Source: Candidatus Onthovivens merdipullorum
GTDB taxonomy: Bacteria > Bacillota_I > Bacilli_A > RFN20 > CAG-826
DNA: 40,403 bases
Assembly: GCA_017694345.1 (NCBI GenBank)
Contig: JADIMY010000079.1
Location: forward strand, 1 to 40,403
Reading direction: 5' to 3'
Part shown: in pieces, positions 17,972 to 27,615 of the stretch
Layout: each line of letters starts with the position of its first letter
Position numbering within the stretch: the stretch's first letter is position 1
Program-made: the position numbers and the translations under genes
Notes under the pieces: generated by a model
Database searches by the model: none
Told to the model about the DNA's origin: nothing
Seen by the model: the letters and a program-made list of their open reading frames with translations, nothing else

Positions 17972-20900
17972 ATGAAAAAACGTAAGGGTTTTGCAGGGTT
18001 TTTATTAATTTCAGGGCTTATTTTAACAACTGGATTAAGTTTATCTAGTTGTAAAGAAGGGCCTACTGAAACAATTCCAACTTCTTATAAAATCAATGTA
18101 AGTAGTAGTGAAGATTACGAAATTATTGATTTAAGTAAAACTAATGCTACTACTGGAGAAGAGGTTAGCTTCAAAGTTAATGTACTTGATAGCGAAAAAG
18201 AAATCGATGAAGTAACAGTTAGTGGAGTTAGTGAAGTAAAAATAGAGGATGGTCTTTATAGTTTTGTAATGCCTGACCAAGATGTTACGATCAGTGTTTC
18301 TTTAAAAGAAAAAACATATTTACCAAAAGCTATTAATGTTAATAAAGTAGAAGGTTTTGAAGTCAAAATTTTAGTAGGTGAAAAAGAAGTAACTGAAGCT
18401 AAAAAAGGTGATTTAGTAACTATCAATATTTTAAATACTACTGAAAATAAAAGATTTTCATTTTTAACTAGCGAAGAAGTTACTTTGACTGAAGTTAAAG
18501 CGGGTGAAATCTATACATTTACAATGATTGATTCAACTGTTAACTTAACTTTAGAAGTCTCTGAAATTCCATCAAGGAGTTTAAAATTTACTGAAACTAC
18601 CGGAGTAACTGCTAAATTTTTATTAGATGGAAAAGAAGTTACATCTGCTTTAGAAGGAAAAGAAGTAATTTTAGATTTAGATATTGATTTAAAAAACTAT
18701 ACTTTTAAAAATATTAGTGCAACTGGTACTGAATTAGAGGTAGTAACTGAAGGAGAAAGATATTCTTTTGTTGTTGGAGAAAGTGATATAAGCATAACTT
18801 GTGAAGTTACTCCAATTCCTGTTTATAACTTAAGTTATAATGAAGATGTAATTGGAGCTAGTTTAACTTATTATGTTAATGATGAAATAGTTACTAGTGC
18901 TAAAGCTGGAGTAACTGTTAAAGCTGTTATTACTTTAGAAGAAGATTATGAACTTAATAATCTTACTTCTAGTGAAGCTAGGTTAACTAAAGTAGATGAT
19001 CTTACTTACACATTTATAATGCCTGCAAGTAATGTCAATTTACTAATAAGTACTTCCGAGATTCAAAAAGAATATGAAGTATTAAGTGTTATTGATTTAA
19101 TCGGAGGATTTTCAGATCCAACCATTAATGTAGGGGATACTTATTTAGAAGGAAGTGAAGTAACTTTTACTTTTGATGGTGCAGCAGAAGAAACCTATTC
19201 AATTTATGTTAACGATGTTAAGTATGAGTCAACCTTTATTGAAGGAATAACTTATAGTGTTTCATTCTTAATGCCTAAAGAAGATATAGATATTGTTATA
19301 GTTCTAGATAATCCAACATCTGAAACAGGCTCTATTATTAGTTTTGAAACAAATAATGAGTTATATAAGATTTATGGTATTTCTAATAATAATACTTATA
19401 GTAATAGCGAAGAATTATCCTTCTATGTTGTGCCTAGTAAAGGTGTTGTTATAAATAATGTTTATGGAACTAGTGATGATGGTGTAAAAACTGAATTATA
19501 TCAACCATATTATGGTGATGATAACGAATATAAAACAGATGGATTAATTGATTCTACAACTTATAAAATAGAAGTTGAGGCAGAATATGTTGGTTTTTAT
19601 AGTATTAACTTTACTTCAGTAGAAGGATTAATAATTAGTGGAACTCCACTTGATGAAGTTTTACCTGGAAGTAGTGTTTCGATTAGATTAGAGGCTATAG
19701 ATGGTTATAGATTGCCTTCATCATCTTACTCAGGTTTTAGTTTTGAATTTAGTGATCCAAATTATGAAGCTTCATACGAAGAAAAACCAAGCTATTACTA
19801 TTATTCTAATAGCGATTATGCTGAAATTACTTTTAATATGCCTAGATGTAATGTTAGTTTTACTATTACTTTAGAAAAAGCTTATTCTATAAGTTATTTG
19901 GAAAATGAACATCTTGAGAGTGTAAGAATTTTAGATACTTGGCCTGATGAGTATCCTAACGAAATAACAAGTGCATACGAAGATGAATATGTATTTGTTG
20001 AAGTTATACCTAGTGAAGGGTATGAAGTAACTGGAATAAAAAATGAGAATGTTCATGCCTCAATTTATGATGAAGTTGATTATACTTGTTTTAGATTTAA
20101 TATGCCAGGTGAAGATTTAGAACTAGAATTTGAAGTTACTAAACCAACTAAAATTAGTTATGAAGAAAGTGAAAACTATACAATTAGTGGTTTAGAGAAA
20201 TTCGAACTTCCAGGAGAAACAGTTTCATTTTCTATTAATAAAGCAAAAGGAATTAAAATTGATAGTGTTTCTTTAAGCGATGGAACAGAAGTTACTTATA
20301 ATGAATCAAGTGATAGATATAGCTTTGTTGTTCCTAATGAGGATGTTAGTTTAATCGTTGAAACTAGTGCAGTTGATTTAGTTACGATTACAATTAATAA
20401 ACCAACTGAAGGATATAGTGGATCTATTAGTGTTCAAGGAGTTGCTAGTGGATACTTAAGTAGTGGAGCTAAAGTTGAAGTAGGAGAAAAAATCTCGTTT
20501 AGCTTAAATTCTTACTCATTTAGCTATGGATATTCACTAGAAGGTGTTTATATTATCACTAATAACGAAACTATTGCTTTAGAAAATGTGGCATATTATG
20601 GTTATGAGTATGAATTTTCTGCTCCTAGTACAGATTTTACTTTAGATATTAGGCTTAATAAAGAAACCATGAATACCATAACGGTAAATGAAGTTAGTGA
20701 AGGATATAGTGAAATAAGTAGTGTTACTTGTTATGATAATACCGAATACGAAAGTATTAGTAGTAATAGTTACGATACATATGAATTTGAAATGATTGGA
20801 ACAAACACTTGTGAATTAACTATCAGATTAAAAGATTCAGAAATTTATGAAATAACTGAAGAAGGAATTGAAGTTAAAACAAGCTCAGGAGAAAATGTTG

Positions 20901-21328
20901 AATTCACTTTAACTAGTACTTCAAATTATTACGAAGTTACTTTTGATTTGAATAATGAAGATATCATTGTAAACATAAATGTTAACAAGTTAGAAGTTTA
21001 TTTTGTTAGTGAAGATCCATCCAATAGTTTAGATGTCTTAATTTGGAACGAAAATGATACTACAATTTATAGCGATGATCCTTTAAAAGTTGGAGATACT
21101 GTTAAAATTATGGTTAGTTTAGACAGTTATAGTGATTTTACTGCTAATACTTTTAAAGCAACAATAACAAATGAAGAAGGAGAAGTTCTCTACACTTTTA
21201 TTGATTTTAAATTTTATAGTGAGAGTTCATATTATGGATATGGTTATTACTACTACGCTAAATATGAATTTCAAATGATTAATCAGAATATTACGATTAA
21301 AGTTGAAATTACGCCTGTTAGTGAATGA
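17972..21328 (+). CDS. Large surface lipoprotein of tandem divergent InlB-like repeats
   Basis: MKKRKGFAGFLLISGLILTTGLSLSSC lipobox; SD aaaggagg; repeated 'Y.F.MP...v.(L/I)....' unit ends; terminates at TGA. Confidence 0.9.
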   Translation: MKKRKGFAGFLLISGLILTTGLSLSSCKEGPTETIPTSYKINVSSSEDYEIIDLSKTNATTGEEVSFKVNVLDSEKEIDEVTVSGVSEVKIEDGLYSFVMPDQDVTISVSLKEKTYLPKAINVNKVEGFEVKILVGEKEVTEAKKGDLVTINILNTTENKRFSFLTSEEVTLTEVKAGEIYTFTMIDSTVNLTLEVSEIPSRSLKFTETTGVTAKFLLDGKEVTSALEGKEVILDLDIDLKNYTFKNISATGTELEVVTEGERYSFVVGESDISITCEVTPIPVYNLSYNEDVIGASLTYYVNDEIVTSAKAGVTVKAVITLEEDYELNNLTSSEARLTKVDDLTYTFIMPASNVNLLISTSEIQKEYEVLSVIDLIGGFSDPTINVGDTYLEGSEVTFTFDGAAEETYSIYVNDVKYESTFIEGITYSVSFLMPKEDIDIVIVLDNPTSETGSIISFETNNELYKIYGISNNNTYSNSEELSFYVVPSKGVVINNVYGTSDDGVKTELYQPYYGDDNEYKTDGLIDSTTYKIEVEAEYVGFYSINFTSVEGLIISGTPLDEVLPGSSVSIRLEAIDGYRLPSSSYSGFSFEFSDPNYEASYEEKPSYYYYSNSDYAEITFNMPRCNVSFTITLEKAYSISYLENEHLESVRILDTWPDEYPNEITSAYEDEYVFVEVIPSEGYEVTGIKNENVHASIYDEVDYTCFRFNMPGEDLELEFEVTKPTKISYEESENYTISGLEKFELPGETVSFSINKAKGIKIDSVSLSDGTEVTYNESSDRYSFVVPNEDVSLIVETSAVDLVTITINKPTEGYSGSISVQGVASGYLSSGAKVEVGEKISFSLNSYSFSYGYSLEGVYIITNNETIALENVAYYGYEYEFSAPSTDFTLDIRLNKETMNTITVNEVSEGYSEISSVTCYDNTEYESISSNSYDTYEFEMIGTNTCELTIRLKDSEIYEITEEGIEVKTSSGENVEFTLTSTSNYYEVTFDLNNEDIIVNINVNKLEVYFVSEDPSNSLDVLIWNENDTTIYSDDPLKVGDTVKIMVSLDSYSDFTANTFKATITNEEGEVLYTFIDFKFYSESSYYGYGYYYYAKYEFQMINQNITIKVEITPVSE
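18083..20385 (+). repeat. Tandem divergent InlB-like repeats inside the 17972 lipoprotein
   Basis: Repeated unit ends YSFVMPDQDVTISVSL, YTFIMPASNVNLLIS, VSFLMPKEDIDIVIVL, ITFNMPRCNVSFTITL, FRFNMPGEDLELEFEV, YSFVVPNEDVSLIVE. Confidence 0.75.
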
Positions 21329-21364
21329 AATTTATGATTAATGCTTGAAATTTGAGGAGTTTAT

Positions 21365-23236
21365 ATGAAAAAGAAAATATTACACACAATTAGTTTATCT
21401 GCAATATTATTAACTGCTACTTTTATTACAACTAGTGCTTTAACTAGTTGTAATAAAGAAGTTACTAACACCCATAATGTAAGTTTTAATACTTTCACAG
21501 GTGGTAAAGTAACGATTAATAATAATATTTATGATTATGAAGTCGGAAGCCAAGTAACTTTTAAAATCGAACTAGAAGAAGGATATGAAGTAGTCGATGT
21601 TACTACCTCAAATAGTCAAATAGAACTTTTGACAAATGATGGATTGACCTATTTATTTGTAATGCCTAATGAAGATGTTTCTATTACTGTTGAAGTAGTT
21701 AAAAGAGTTGATTTAAACACTTTACTAAATAATTTAAAATCTAACAAACTTGAAGTTAATGTCGATATTTTTACCGACTATTCAGGAGAAGGTTTTGAAG
21801 AATTTGATTTCCATAGTTATTTAACACAATTTTATGGAAACGAAAGTTATTCAATTTATGAAGAAGATGAAGATGGCGAAGTCTATTTAGATGAAAAATA
21901 TTACAAAAATGCCGAAGGCAACTTAGAAATGCGTGAAGTTGAAATAGATAACACTGTTGTAACTAATGACGAATTTCAACTTGATGAATCTACTGGTCCA
22001 ATAACTATCAAATTTGATTTACTATACGGTAATTTATTTAAAGATGTAACAGTTGATGACTTTGAAGAGCTTGAAGATCATTCTGGATATATCGCAAAAG
22101 GAGCTAATTTAGCACTTGTTTTATCAAAGATGAATTATTATTACACTACTGATAAGATGGAGAGTTATAAATTAATTCCTATAGATACTTCAACTTTGAG
22201 ATTTGAAATTACAATGCCAAAAGTCGAAATGTCAAATGATGTTTATTCATATAGTTATGTTGAAACTTTAACTGGTGAAGTTAAAGTTTCTAATAAAGAA
22301 GAATTAAAAGTTGAACCATTTGAAGAAGAGTCTTATCACGATGAAGTTGCTAGTGCTTTAACAAAAATGACAGAGGCTAAAACATTTACATATAACCGCA
22401 CAAGAACATCTGAATTAACAGGCGAAGATTATGCAATTAACGGGATTAAAATTGCCGAAAACGCTCTATATACACCTGAAGATCCATATTTAGGAACTCC
22501 TGAAGGTGGTTATGCAGTATATGATGACAATAACTGGTATCAATACGAAATAGTTAATGATGAACCAGTGATTTCAATTGATAGTAGTTTTGGTAGCGCT
22601 AGTGAAACTACGATGCTTCCATATTTACCAAGTATTGTGTCTCCTGATGTTTTCTATCAAAAAGAAGAAGGAGTTTATGCTACTAGAACTGATTATATCG
22701 CAAGTGGATTACTTTATTATTTACTTGAAGGAACTGAATTAATTCTTGTTAGTTACTCATATTATCCTGTTGGTGAAGTTGAATTATTTATTACTGATGG
22801 AACTTTAGAAGGCTTTAGCTATACTTTTGAAGTTTATAATTCTTTTGGTTTACTTCAAGATATCGTTTATAACAAAGTTATGATAACTGATGTTGATAAA
22901 ACTACTGTAGATTATGAATTTAAACTTGATACACCTGATACTTCTTGGTTTTCATCAATTATTGGCACTTGGGAAGGGAATCTTCCTTTATTAAATGAAG
23001 AATATGGAGTTCCTTATACTTTAGTTATAACTGATGAAAATACGATGACTTTAAATGGTGAAGTTGCAACTAATATTGTCATAAATGAAGATAAAACATT
23101 TACATTTGAAATAGATGGTGTCACTTATAGCTTTAGAGTAGATATAGACCTAGAGAATCCTAGCTGGGATGAAATTTTTGTTGAAGCTTCTACTTTAAAA
23201 CCTGGTGGCGGATCATTCACTAGAGCTACTAAATAA
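21365..23236 (+). CDS. Lipoprotein with one N-terminal divergent InlB-like repeat and a C-terminal lipocalin-like segment
   Basis: Signal peptide with LTSC lipobox; 'YLFVMPNEDVSITVEV'; C-term 'IIGTWEGNLPLLNEEYGVPYTLVITDENTMTLNGEV'. Confidence 0.85.
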   Translation: MKKKILHTISLSAILLTATFITTSALTSCNKEVTNTHNVSFNTFTGGKVTINNNIYDYEVGSQVTFKIELEEGYEVVDVTTSNSQIELLTNDGLTYLFVMPNEDVSITVEVVKRVDLNTLLNNLKSNKLEVNVDIFTDYSGEGFEEFDFHSYLTQFYGNESYSIYEEDEDGEVYLDEKYYKNAEGNLEMREVEIDNTVVTNDEFQLDESTGPITIKFDLLYGNLFKDVTVDDFEELEDHSGYIAKGANLALVLSKMNYYYTTDKMESYKLIPIDTSTLRFEITMPKVEMSNDVYSYSYVETLTGEVKVSNKEELKVEPFEEESYHDEVASALTKMTEAKTFTYNRTRTSELTGEDYAINGIKIAENALYTPEDPYLGTPEGGYAVYDDNNWYQYEIVNDEPVISIDSSFGSASETTMLPYLPSIVSPDVFYQKEEGVYATRTDYIASGLLYYLLEGTELILVSYSYYPVGEVELFITDGTLEGFSYTFEVYNSFGLLQDIVYNKVMITDVDKTTVDYEFKLDTPDTSWFSSIIGTWEGNLPLLNEEYGVPYTLVITDENTMTLNGEVATNIVINEDKTFTFEIDGVTYSFRVDIDLENPSWDEIFVEASTLKPGGGSFTRATK

Positions 23237-23245
23237 TCTTTAAAT

Positions 23246-23278
23246 AAAAAATGACTGAAAAAAATTCAGTCATTTTTT
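23246..23278 (+). terminator. Intrinsic terminator
   Basis: 14-bp stem aaaaaatgactgaa-aaaaa-ttcagtcatttttt followed by attatt. Confidence 0.82.
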
Positions 23279-23334
23279 ATTATTATAAATTTTTAAGTTG
23301 TGATAATATATTGCAATAGTTAAGGGGGTATCTA

Positions 23335-24801
23335 ATGAAAAAGAAAATATTTTGTTCCTTAATTACTGTAAGTTTATTATTAGCTTCTTGTAATGAAAGC
23401 GAAGAAGTGAATAAAGATCCAACAATTGTAAATCCATATAACTTATTAACTTATAGTGAGTTTGATGAGTCGACTTTTACTAGAGGACTTACTCCTAATA
23501 CTGGAGATGTAAATATTTTAGTAGTACCAGTAGAGTTTAGTGATTTTAGAGCTTTTACTAACTCACAAATAAATAACATAAATATTTGTTTTAATGGAGA
23601 CGAAAGTTTAGATAATAAAACACCTTATTGGGAAAGTGTTAAAAGTTATTATCATACATCTAGTTATAATTACTTAAATTTTAATTTTGTTGTTACAGAT
23701 ATTTATGAATCTCCTTTAAGCGAAGATGAATTTATTGAACAAGAAGAAAAGAATTTAGGTGTACCATATCTATTAAATGATATGTATTCAAAATTAACTA
23801 TAAATAATGACAAAGTTAATTATAAAGATTTTGATAGTGACTATGATGGATATATCGATGGTATATGGCTTATTTATAACTGTAATGATCGTAATGAAGT
23901 ATTAAACAAACAAAACTTTTGGGCATATACTTCTTATTTACAAAGCGAACCAAATTTAGATAGTCCTACCTTTAATACTTATGCAAATGGAGATTATGTT
24001 TTCTTTAATCGAGATACAAGAGGAAATTATTACGATACCCACACTTTTATTCACGAAACTGGTCATATGTTAGGACTTGATGATTACTATAGCTATGAAG
24101 AATATCACGATGCAAGTGGTTGGTTACAAATGATGAATTCAAATATTGGAGATCATGATAGTTTTACTAAATATTCTTTAGGATGGATTAATCCTAAAGT
24201 TATTGATAAAGAAGAAGAGTTAGTATTAAAACCATTTAATGAAAGTGGAGAAGCTTTAATTATTCCTAGTGAGAGTTATTATAATAATGCTTTTGGGGAA
24301 TATATTATTGTCGAATATTATCGACCAACTTTACTTAATGAGTTAGATAGTCAATATCGTTATCCTGATATTAGTGGTAAACTCCTTTATAGTGAAGAAG
24401 GTATTATTATTTATCATATTGATGCTAGACTGATGAATGTTTTATATGATGAAAGCTCTAATAAATATTATGGGAGCTTTATTAATTTAAATGATTATAC
24501 ATTTAAGGATTATAGCGATGATGACTATATTAGTTTAGCTGCAAATAACACTTTAAGTGGAAGTTACGATGGAAAAACCCCTCTAATTGAGATTATTACT
24601 AGTACTAATCAATTAACATCTGGATTAACTGAAGCTAGCAATTTAACTTTATTTAAAGAAGGAGATAGTTTTGATCCATTAACCAGTTCAGATAACTTCT
24701 TTGACAATGGAAAATTTCATGATGGAAGCAGTGTTAATTTTAAAATTGACATTAATTCATTAAGTGAAGAAGGAGCTAATCTTACGATAACTTCAATTTA
24801 A
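23335..24801 (+). CDS. M6-like zinc metalloprotease lipoprotein, paralog of 3622-5112
   Basis: HETGHMLGLDDYYSY, 'GDHDSFTKYSLGWINP', 'DSDYDGYIDGIW'; lipobox LLASC; co-linear similarity to the first M6 protein over the whole catalytic domain. Confidence 0.9.
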   Translation: MKKKIFCSLITVSLLLASCNESEEVNKDPTIVNPYNLLTYSEFDESTFTRGLTPNTGDVNILVVPVEFSDFRAFTNSQINNINICFNGDESLDNKTPYWESVKSYYHTSSYNYLNFNFVVTDIYESPLSEDEFIEQEEKNLGVPYLLNDMYSKLTINNDKVNYKDFDSDYDGYIDGIWLIYNCNDRNEVLNKQNFWAYTSYLQSEPNLDSPTFNTYANGDYVFFNRDTRGNYYDTHTFIHETGHMLGLDDYYSYEEYHDASGWLQMMNSNIGDHDSFTKYSLGWINPKVIDKEEELVLKPFNESGEALIIPSESYYNNAFGEYIIVEYYRPTLLNELDSQYRYPDISGKLLYSEEGIIIYHIDARLMNVLYDESSNKYYGSFINLNDYTFKDYSDDDYISLAANNTLSGSYDGKTPLIEIITSTNQLTSGLTEASNLTLFKEGDSFDPLTSSDNFFDNGKFHDGSSVNFKIDINSLSEEGANLTITSI

Positions 24802-24905
24802 AAAATATCGCAGATATCAATGCTAAATAAAAAATATTAACTAAATATTAACGCAATATTTTAAAATTGAGTTGGTTTTTAAAGTCATTAAAATTATTAA
24901 TTATT

Positions 24906-24930
24906 AAAGAAACTCGTTTAGAGTTCTTTT
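24906..24930 (+). terminator. Weak hairpin, possible terminator of the 23335 gene or leader of the 24952 gene
   Basis: aaagaaactc-gttta-gagttctttt with one bulge, followed by ttaattt, directly before SD aaggaggg. Confidence 0.35.
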
Positions 24931-24951
24931 AATTTAAGGAGGGAAACTTAA

Positions 24952-27477
24952 ATGAGAAAGAAAAAAATTATATCAATTATATCATTAAGTGGTTTATTAA
25001 CATTTGGATTAGTAACAGGTGTTTTAACTTCTTGTGATAAAGGTCAAAAACAAGAAATTACTTATAGTATAAGTGCAGGAGAAACTAATGGTGCTACTTT
25101 AAACTTTAGTAAAACTAGTGCTAAAGAAGGCGAAACTATTACAGTAATAGTTGTTACTCCTACTGGACAAGAAGTTGATACAATTAGTGCAACTGGTGTT
25201 ACTTTTAATAGTGGAGCAACTAGTGGTACTTATACTTTCACTATGCCTGCAAGTGATGTTGTTGTTAATGTTACTTTAAAAGATGAAGTAGTTTTAACAT
25301 CTTATAAAGTTGAAGTTAGTAGAGAAGTTGATGAAGCTTTAACTGTAAAAGTTGATAAAGAAAGAGCTTATGAAGGTGACACTGTTACAATTAGTGTTAG
25401 TGATATTCCTACTGGTAAAGTTGTAGATACAGTAACTGTTACTAGTGGAGAAACTTCTTTAGAAGTTAATAAAGTTGATGATACAACTTATACATTTACA
25501 ATGCCTGAAGGTGATGTTAGTGTAATGGTAACTTTAAAAGATGCTCCAAAAGCTTCATATAATTTAAATGTTAATGCACCTGAAGGAATTGAAGTTATCT
25601 TTAATTTAGATGTAAATCAAAAGACTGCTGAAGTTGGTGAAACTTTGTCTTTTATTGTCTTTGAAGTACCTGAAAATAAAGAAATTGACCAAGTAACTGT
25701 TACTGGTATTGAAGAAGGAGGTTTAACAAAATCAGACGATAGACCTCAATATGAATTTACAATGCCAAATAATGAAATTACTGTTAATGTAACTTTAAAG
25801 GATATAACAGATACAACAGGTTATAACAAAGTTACAATTAATAAACCTGAAGGAGTAGTTGCATATTTATCAAGATATAGTTTTAAATATGATCCAAGTG
25901 TAACTCCTAAAGAAAGAATTTGTCTATATATTTCTAGTGTTGCTGAAGATGATAAACTTGAGAGTGTTAAAATAAATGGTGGCACCTGGTATGATTATGG
26001 TTCAAAACTTTATACATATGAAATTATACCAGTTGATTTAACTATCGATATTCAAACTACTAAAAGTTTAGCAAACACCGATTTTACATTAAGTGTTGCA
26101 GATTATTCTCAAGCTACAATAACATTTGAAGATAATAGAACAACCGCTAAACCTGGTGAAACAGTTAGATTTAGTGTTAGTGGCATTGAAGAAGGCTATC
26201 GAATTGCTTCTATTCAAGATGTCGGATATAACATTACATCTTCAGATATTACTTTAGTGGATGAAGAAACTTTAACTTATGAATTTATTATGCCTGCTGC
26301 TAATGTAAATCTATATGTTTCTGTTGAATTAATACCAGTAGAATACACATTAACTATTACAAATAACACAGAGTATACAATTGAATTATTAGATCTAAGT
26401 ACTTATGATTATATAACTGTTGGAAGTGAGCCACTTAATTTAGTCGCTGGCTATCAATATCAAGTAACGACTGAAGGAACAGTTAGTTTAACACTAAACG
26501 GTGAACCACTTGATAGCACAACATTTACTATGCCAAGTGAAAATTCAACTTTAGTAATTAATCCAGTTCAAACATATGGTTATACATTAACAGTTGGAGA
26601 AGAAGATTCTGGAGAAGTTGGTTTATACGAATATAACCCACTGTGGGGAGGGTTAGGAAATCAAATACTTTCTAACCAACAATTAGTGCCTGGAAAACAA
26701 TATATTGTTGATATCTATGCTCCTCAGGCAACATTAACACCTGTAGTCTATGTTAATGATGAAGTTGCTGAAGTTTATGGTGAAGGTGGTGGAGCTTGGG
26801 ATTACATTTTTACAATGCCAAACGAAGAAGTGTCAATTGAAGTTAGATGGGAAGAATCTGAAGTAATAGAAGAATATGGATGGTCATTTGAAGAAGTTAA
26901 TGGTGAAGCATCTGGTGTGTCATTATATCCTAAAGGTTCTTATACACCAATACAGCTAGAAGGAACAATTCCTACAGGAACAGAGTTAACACTTAAAATC
27001 GATACTTGGGGTATGGAGAATGCCAATGTTTCTAGTGTAACATTAAATGGTTCACCTTTGACTTTAGTAAGCGAAGATATGGGAATGTTTACTTATGATT
27101 GTGTAATGCCAAACGAAGAAGCTCATTTTGTTATTACATATGGTGAAGCTACAACTGGTGGAGATACAGGTGAAGAAACACCTACTTCATTGGACATTAG
27201 TTATACAATTAATGGCACAGGCTTATCTAAGGATAATATTGTTACTATGGGTTTAAGTGATTCAGGTGAACCAACTCCTTTAACTGGTCCAATTACACCA
27301 AATCAAACTTTATATGTAACTTTTATGTGTGATGAAGGATATCAAGTAACTTCCTACGATTTAAATAATACTGCCTATTTAATGAATGAATCTTTAGGTG
27401 ACTCTGGTTTTCTATTGATAACTTCAGGAACGACGGATATAGAAATTACCTTTGTTGTAGAACCTACTTTAAATTAA
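24952..27477 (+). CDS. Large surface lipoprotein of divergent InlB-like repeats
   Basis: SD aaggaggg; MRKKK...VLTSC lipobox; repeated 'YTFTMPASDVVVNVTL', 'YTFTMPEGDVSVMVTL', 'YEFTMPNNEITVNVTL' units. Confidence 0.9.
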   Translation: MRKKKIISIISLSGLLTFGLVTGVLTSCDKGQKQEITYSISAGETNGATLNFSKTSAKEGETITVIVVTPTGQEVDTISATGVTFNSGATSGTYTFTMPASDVVVNVTLKDEVVLTSYKVEVSREVDEALTVKVDKERAYEGDTVTISVSDIPTGKVVDTVTVTSGETSLEVNKVDDTTYTFTMPEGDVSVMVTLKDAPKASYNLNVNAPEGIEVIFNLDVNQKTAEVGETLSFIVFEVPENKEIDQVTVTGIEEGGLTKSDDRPQYEFTMPNNEITVNVTLKDITDTTGYNKVTINKPEGVVAYLSRYSFKYDPSVTPKERICLYISSVAEDDKLESVKINGGTWYDYGSKLYTYEIIPVDLTIDIQTTKSLANTDFTLSVADYSQATITFEDNRTTAKPGETVRFSVSGIEEGYRIASIQDVGYNITSSDITLVDEETLTYEFIMPAANVNLYVSVELIPVEYTLTITNNTEYTIELLDLSTYDYITVGSEPLNLVAGYQYQVTTEGTVSLTLNGEPLDSTTFTMPSENSTLVINPVQTYGYTLTVGEEDSGEVGLYEYNPLWGGLGNQILSNQQLVPGKQYIVDIYAPQATLTPVVYVNDEVAEVYGEGGGAWDYIFTMPNEEVSIEVRWEESEVIEEYGWSFEEVNGEASGVSLYPKGSYTPIQLEGTIPTGTELTLKIDTWGMENANVSSVTLNGSPLTLVSEDMGMFTYDCVMPNEEAHFVITYGEATTGGDTGEETPTSLDISYTINGTGLSKDNIVTMGLSDSGEPTPLTGPITPNQTLYVTFMCDEGYQVTSYDLNNTAYLMNESLGDSGFLLITSGTTDIEITFVVEPTLN
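25060..25803 (+). repeat. Three N-terminal, most similar divergent InlB-like repeats
   Basis: Each unit ends in '(Y/F).FTMP...(V/I).V.VTLKD' and carries '(V/I)D.(I/V).(A/V)(T/S)G'. Confidence 0.75.
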
Positions 27478-27491
27478 TCTAAATATGATTT

Positions 27492-27524
27492 ATAAAAGAA
27501 CCGTCAAAAGAGCGGTTCTTTTAT
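27492..27524 (+). terminator. Intrinsic terminator
   Basis: 11-12 bp stem ataaaagaaccg-tcaaaagag-cggttctttta(t), followed by ttgttttatttt. Confidence 0.85.
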
Positions 27525-27552
27525 TGTTTTATTTTATTTGTTAGAAAAAAGA

Positions 27553-27580
27553 TTGTAAAAATATTATTTTGAGATACAAT
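27553..27580 (+). promoter_or_regulatory. Candidate sigma-A-type promoter for the 27616 operon
   Basis: TTGTAA - 16 nt - TACAAT, located after a terminator and 35 nt before the start codon. Confidence 0.4.
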
Positions 27581-27615
27581 TTAACAATTGAAATCGGAAG
27601 CAGGAGAAAAGAAGT

